Shown here: piece by piece, positions 39,360 through 64,000 of the stretch
Layout: each line of letters begins with the position of its first letter
Numbering within the stretch: the first letter of the stretch is position 1
DNA from: Unio delphinus
Lineage: Eukaryota; Mollusca; Bivalvia; Unionida; Unionidae
NCBI GenBank assembly: GCA_029339505.1
Contig: JAQISU010000122.1
Location: forward strand, 10,769,501-10,833,500
Direction of reading: 5' to 3'
DNA: 64,000 nt
The notes under the pieces: generated by a model
Seen by the model: only the letters and a program-made list of their open reading frames with translations
What the model was told of the DNA's origin: nothing
Databases searched by the model: none
Position numbers and translations under genes: made by a program

Positions 39360-39378
39360 CTTTTCACCCCCTCAGCTA

Positions 39379-39379
<1 letters not shown>

Positions 39380-39457
<78 letters not shown>
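39380..39457. repeat. (TA)n microsatellite at the right of the DNA element
   Basis: TA dinucleotides. Confidence 0.97.
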
Positions 39458-39459
<2 letters not shown>

Positions 39460-41181
39460 CACTTTGCTTACAATATAATCAATGTTTCAACTACTTATAT
39501 ATATACTTATATATATATATGTGTTGAAACTGAAATACGGTTTACAGAAAAAACGTTTTGTTTTTACCTATTACATGTTAGTGTTCACGTATCAGCTATT
39601 TTGCTAGTGTCGAAAATTGATATATGATCAACCATGGAAGGTGAATGTCACAATTTGCTTACAATATAATCAATGTTTTACCTATCACTAAGAGCATAGA
39701 GGAAGACAATTGTTTCAAAAATATCAGTGACAACACTCCCACAAAGAAAATATATTGATTTATGATGTTCACTCATCGTAATATTAAATTATTGATTGCA
39801 TTGGTACTGCGATACTGAATACTGATAACCACAATCAAACATGTGTATGTCGTGTCATCAGGTTACACAACTCTTGCCAAATGGTCAAAGAGCCACAACG
39901 CATGGCACACCAATCACAGTCTGTTGAAGGTTACCTAAAGAGCACTCCGTAATCCCTACAGACCCCGTTGATCCTGATGTTGTTCTTTCGACTGTAATGC
40001 ACTACAGTCCTCTGAACCAATCTCACAATTAACGGCAGCTTACAGGTTACAGCTAAATATATACATAGTTGATATATGTAGTACATATGAAATAGTTATG
40101 TATAAATGCATGTATATACGTTGTGGATTGGCACGTGAATTCGCCTAGTTAAATATCGCATGATTTAATTATATGTACTGCACTCGAGTGTTTTGATAGA
40201 ATGGTTCATTCATGAATCTGTATCATATAAGCATAGTCCCGCTGAATATAACAGCGTGAACATAACTCGTCATTCAGTGCATACAAAGCAAATCTATATT
40301 CATTTGGTCCGCAAAATGCTTTCTTGAAATAAAGTATACGTTGTCCGACATCATTGCATTACATGATAAAAGTCGGAATAACTTTAAAGTTTATTCAAAA
40401 CAATTTACTGGAACATTCAAAATAGTAGACTGCAATTATGTCATATAACATGGATAACACAAATAATGTACGTTTTTATTTCGCATGCAGCATGCTATGG
40501 TTAAGGTTGCTGGCATATGTATATTGCAGCAATCACTCAATAACTGGTTTGGTTGTACAGACCACACTGCAAAATAATTTATTCGACATTTGTGTAAGTT
40601 TGTTCTGGAACCAAACCGATTAGGTTATTTGTTTATGTATTTCTCTACATACAGTATGTACCTGATGTGGTTGGGAAACACACGCTGTAAGGTATTTTAC
40701 CATAAACACATTTTTATGGTTCCGAAGCCATCCGTAAAGTGTGCTGCCAATATTAGTAAGTACAAGTGTTCGCCATTTTTTTCTCTTGAGTCGGCGGTTT
40801 TTCCCAGGTTATACATTGTTCTACCTCCACCTTTTATACTGATAGCATAAGTAGCTAGTTAACCATGTTCTGAAAAACGATGTTACTCCTCACAACAAAA
40901 AAAACTGTACACTTATCATTGTTATGATAACATCAACGGCCAGATAGCATAACAAAAAAGCACTATGCTAGAGCAGCATTGTAGGATATTTATACAGTAT
41001 TATGAAATAGATGAAGACAAATACAAACAGATTAACACTGTCTAAGTTAAAGAATACAGAGTATGCATAATGCATGCACATCACGTAGTCACAATGCTGT
41101 GAAATACATCCCTCCTCCTCTTGCCTCGCTTTCTTATGGCTATTGCTATAATGTGACTTTTCAATGCAAACACACATCAGT
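39460..41181. other. Intergenic or 3' UTR sequence of the Ig gene
   Basis: No coding pattern. Minus-strand AATAAA hexamers lie at 40475 and 40390. Confidence 0.5.
40475..40480 (-). promoter_or_regulatory. Candidate polyadenylation signal
   Basis: AATAAA on the minus strand, about 700 bases past the Ig receptor stop codon. A second one lies at 40390-40395. Both are weak evidence in AT-rich DNA. Confidence 0.25.
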
Positions 41182-61725
<20,544 letters not shown>

Positions 61726-61760
61726 CTGGGTTATGGAGGGGAGGAAAAGATTCAGTGGGG

Positions 61761-61763
<3 letters not shown>

Positions 61764-61847
<84 letters not shown>
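61764..61847. repeat. (TA)n upstream of the first ectodomain exon
   Basis: It lies about 40 bases from the acceptor of exon 61592-61725 (minus strand). Confidence 0.97.
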
Positions 61848-61851
<4 letters not shown>

Positions 61852-62033
61852 TTGCGAACATCAGTTAAAATAGTTCGAGTGACCGGGAAGCTCAAAGACA
61901 GGGAAGCACGTGAACAAAACGCGACACGAGAAAAAAAGGAATATACGCTAAACCCTTTTTCCAGATATGTCTATTTGCGGCAGGACCATATATTACATGT
62001 TGCCCACGTGAACAATGTGATACACCTGGGGAA

Positions 62034-62297
62034 TTGAGCATGAGGATTTTACGACCATCAGTTGGGGTAAGAAAGATAATGCTGCTCTTAATTGGTTACT
62101 GCATCGGAAAAGCTGTACGTGGCCAGGAAATTTTAAAAGAGCATGTTATTTGTTCTTTCCGTATTTATAGTGCATTCAGAACGTTTCGACATAATACATG
62201 TTCTGGCGTTTGTATGCAATGTCATGGAAAGTTCCCTTTAATTACAACTCAAGATATAAAAGACATATTTGAACTTTTAACATATACATCCATTTAG
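62034..62297 (+). CDS. Possible small secreted protein or first exon (unrecognised)
   Basis: An 87-codon open frame starts near 62040 with a basic stretch followed by IMLLLIGYCIG, which looks like a signal peptide. The rest has five cysteines outside that segment. A GTACGT donor-like site falls just after the hydrophobic core (near 62115), so it could equally be the first exon of a + strand gene running out of the window. No homologue is recognised. Confidence 0.25.
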   Translation: MSMRILRPSVGVRKIMLLLIGYCIGKAVRGQEILKEHVICSFRIYSAFRTFRHNTCSGVCMQCHGKFPLITTQDIKDIFELLTYTSI

Positions 62298-63434
62298 ATT
62301 ACATTTTAGTATCATGTTGAATTGTTATTGATGGTACAACATAAGTACACTTAAAATATCATTAAAAAATGTTTTCTTCATCACTCTATTTATGCACCCC
62401 ATCATATCATTTTCAAAACATGAGTGGAACAATCAGGATTTAACTGTGTTTTCAGAACAACCAATCAACACAATATGTTTATGTAAGGAAGGGGTAATCA
62501 TTATCCAATCATCATTTGATTATTTGAAAGTTAATGACCTATGTAGTATTAAAATATTGCAAATACCATCAGACTCTGATCCGTGTACACAAGGCCTAAT
62601 AATGTTTATCTTCATTTGATCCATGCATACTAAAGGGAATTATCATTGTGTGTGATCTGACACTGTCTTCAGTACCACAATATGCTGTTGTGGTTAAGTA
62701 ATTACGTTAATAGTTTTATTTAGTTTGAATTTATATTTTAGATTGTTTAAATGTTCCCCTATGGTCCGTGATACAAATGATATTACTTAGCGGACACTTG
62801 TTATGTTCTACAATCAATGGTACATATGTGTTTATCAACAAGACATAGTCTGTGATTGTTTATTTATGGACGTTCCTAAAGAATTTGAGACCATAAATCA
62901 GAAGTTACTTTGAATAAATACATAATTAGAAAATGTAATTGAAAGTTTTGTTGCATTAACCCACATGATGAATATATATATATTATTTTCCTTCCTATCC
63001 AATCTAAATTTCACCGTTGTTGCAATCTGAATTCTAATTCTACATTTATTATTTAGTGGAGTCAAAATGAAAACAAGATAAGCTTTAATTCACAAACCAG
63101 ACGTTGAATGTTAAAAGTTCATATTCATCTTATGCATTAAAATTACCAGCTAATCGTGGCCATTAATATTTAATATCTGGCCATCTGCTTTTTTGTTTAG
63201 TTTATCCTAAATTTCGTGCTATCTTGTTCGATCCGGAGCACCATCAGTTGTGTGATTTCAGGGGCGCTAATGAAAGATTTTATTCCCATGAAGGAATCAA
63301 ACTAAAGTAACCCGATACATGTTGTATTTTACTGAATACAACGTGCAGGAAGAACACACGACTACAAAGTTTTCATGGTAATAATTTAGCCGTGCGCTTG
63401 CACTTCGCTTGTACTACAATCTCTTTACTTGAGT

Positions 63435-63438
<4 letters not shown>

Positions 63439-63523
<85 letters not shown>
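63439..63523. repeat. (CT)n microsatellite
   Basis: CT dinucleotides. Confidence 0.97.
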
Positions 63524-63528
<5 letters not shown>

Positions 63529-63752
63529 TATCCGATTAGGACGTTGCAATAGTTCTGGGCACTTTACATTACTTATGTTGGATTCGAAATATACATACGT
63601 GTTCACCAAACTGCTCGGCGAATGTTTAACATGCACAATTGCATAGTAAATTGCCAAATAGCAGAGGCAGTAATGCGATTATGAAGGCTGAGCAACTACT
63701 ACAAACATATTGAAAAAAACTATTCTATAATACTCTTTACGTTTTGTTGCAT

Positions 63753-63756
<4 letters not shown>

Positions 63757-63830
<74 letters not shown>
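63757..63830. repeat. (TA)n microsatellite
   Basis: TA dinucleotides. Confidence 0.97.
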
Positions 63831-63831
<1 letters not shown>

Positions 63832-64000
63832 GGGAGGACTATTTTGCCGTTTTATACGTAATGCTAAAATTGAGAAATTAAATTAGACAGCTTTTATGTT
63901 TTCAATTAACTCAAGAAAAGATCACTTAACGAAGAAACGGTATTTCTTGTATGCTAGATTAGCATAATGTGGTAAATGTAATAAATTGTATGTTTCATGC

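Larger units (their letters stand above)
33250..39360. mobile_element. Decayed Polinton/Maverick-like element (PolB, SF1 helicase-HNH, integrase)
   Basis: Between the two receptor genes lie coding remnants typical of a self-replicating integrated DNA element. On + there are hydrophilic pieces (33.25-34.4 kb), a B-family polymerase-like motif (about 35.8 kb), an SF1 helicase (36.75-37.66 kb) and an HNH-type nuclease (37.79-37.95 kb). On - there is a retroviral-type integrase (38.73-37.94 kb). All are broken by stops and frameshifts. PolB plus an rve integrase is the Polinton/Maverick hallmark; the SF1 helicase-HNH is not a usual core component. Boundaries are uncertain and no terminal inverted repeats or target duplications were established. 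It could also be two nested elements. Confidence 0.6.

Overview
This is animal (eukaryotic) genomic DNA, AT-rich and intron-dominated, with no bacterial-style operons. Short exons lie between GT-AG sites and almost all are in phase 1. Long (TA)n and (CT)n microsatellites are frequent, and there are Ty3/gypsy, LINE, SINE-like and Polinton/Maverick-like remnants. The style of the repeats and gypsy proteins points to a lophotrochozoan, most likely a bivalve mollusc. This is inference; no species can be named.

Two multi-exon receptor-type genes face each other tail to tail. The first (+ strand, about 3.8-29.9 kb) has a cysteine-rich ectodomain exon, a transmembrane exon, four tiny cytoplasmic exons and a final exon with a complete C3HC4 RING finger of the IAP (inhibitor of apoptosis) type. 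The second (- strand, about 61.7-41.2 kb) has a two-exon six-cysteine domain, eight immunoglobulin-like exons in the order A-B-C, A-B-C, A-C, a transmembrane exon and a long acidic, tyrosine-rich tail. For both genes the chosen splice sites keep one reading frame to the stop codon. The two genes share a homologous 133-bp ectodomain exon with the same splice phases. They therefore look like relatives with the same kind of ectodomain but different tails: one a putative ubiquitin ligase, the other a putative phosphotyrosine/acidic tail.

The introns of the RING gene hold a gag-protease remnant (about 5.0-5.85 kb), a larger gypsy copy with a leader, gag, protease and integrase (about 12.4-7.25 kb, - strand), an unidentified decayed coding stretch (15.2-16.6 kb) and a 2.3-kb tandem duplication (about 20.3-25.0 kb) that duplicated one 18-codon exon. 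Between the two genes (about 33.2-39.4 kb) lies a decayed DNA-virus-like element: PolB-like and SF1 helicase-HNH pieces on +, a retroviral-type integrase on -, and a LINE endonuclease fragment inside. The introns of the Ig gene carry an RTE-type LINE tail, a fold-back palindrome, SINE-like copies and many microsatellites.

Most likely biology: a cluster of rapidly duplicating cell-surface Ig-type receptors, possibly for immune or allorecognition roles, one coupled to a RING E3 ligase. No promoters, tRNAs, rRNAs or CRISPR arrays were recognised. The 5' ends (signal peptides, start codons) of both genes were not found.
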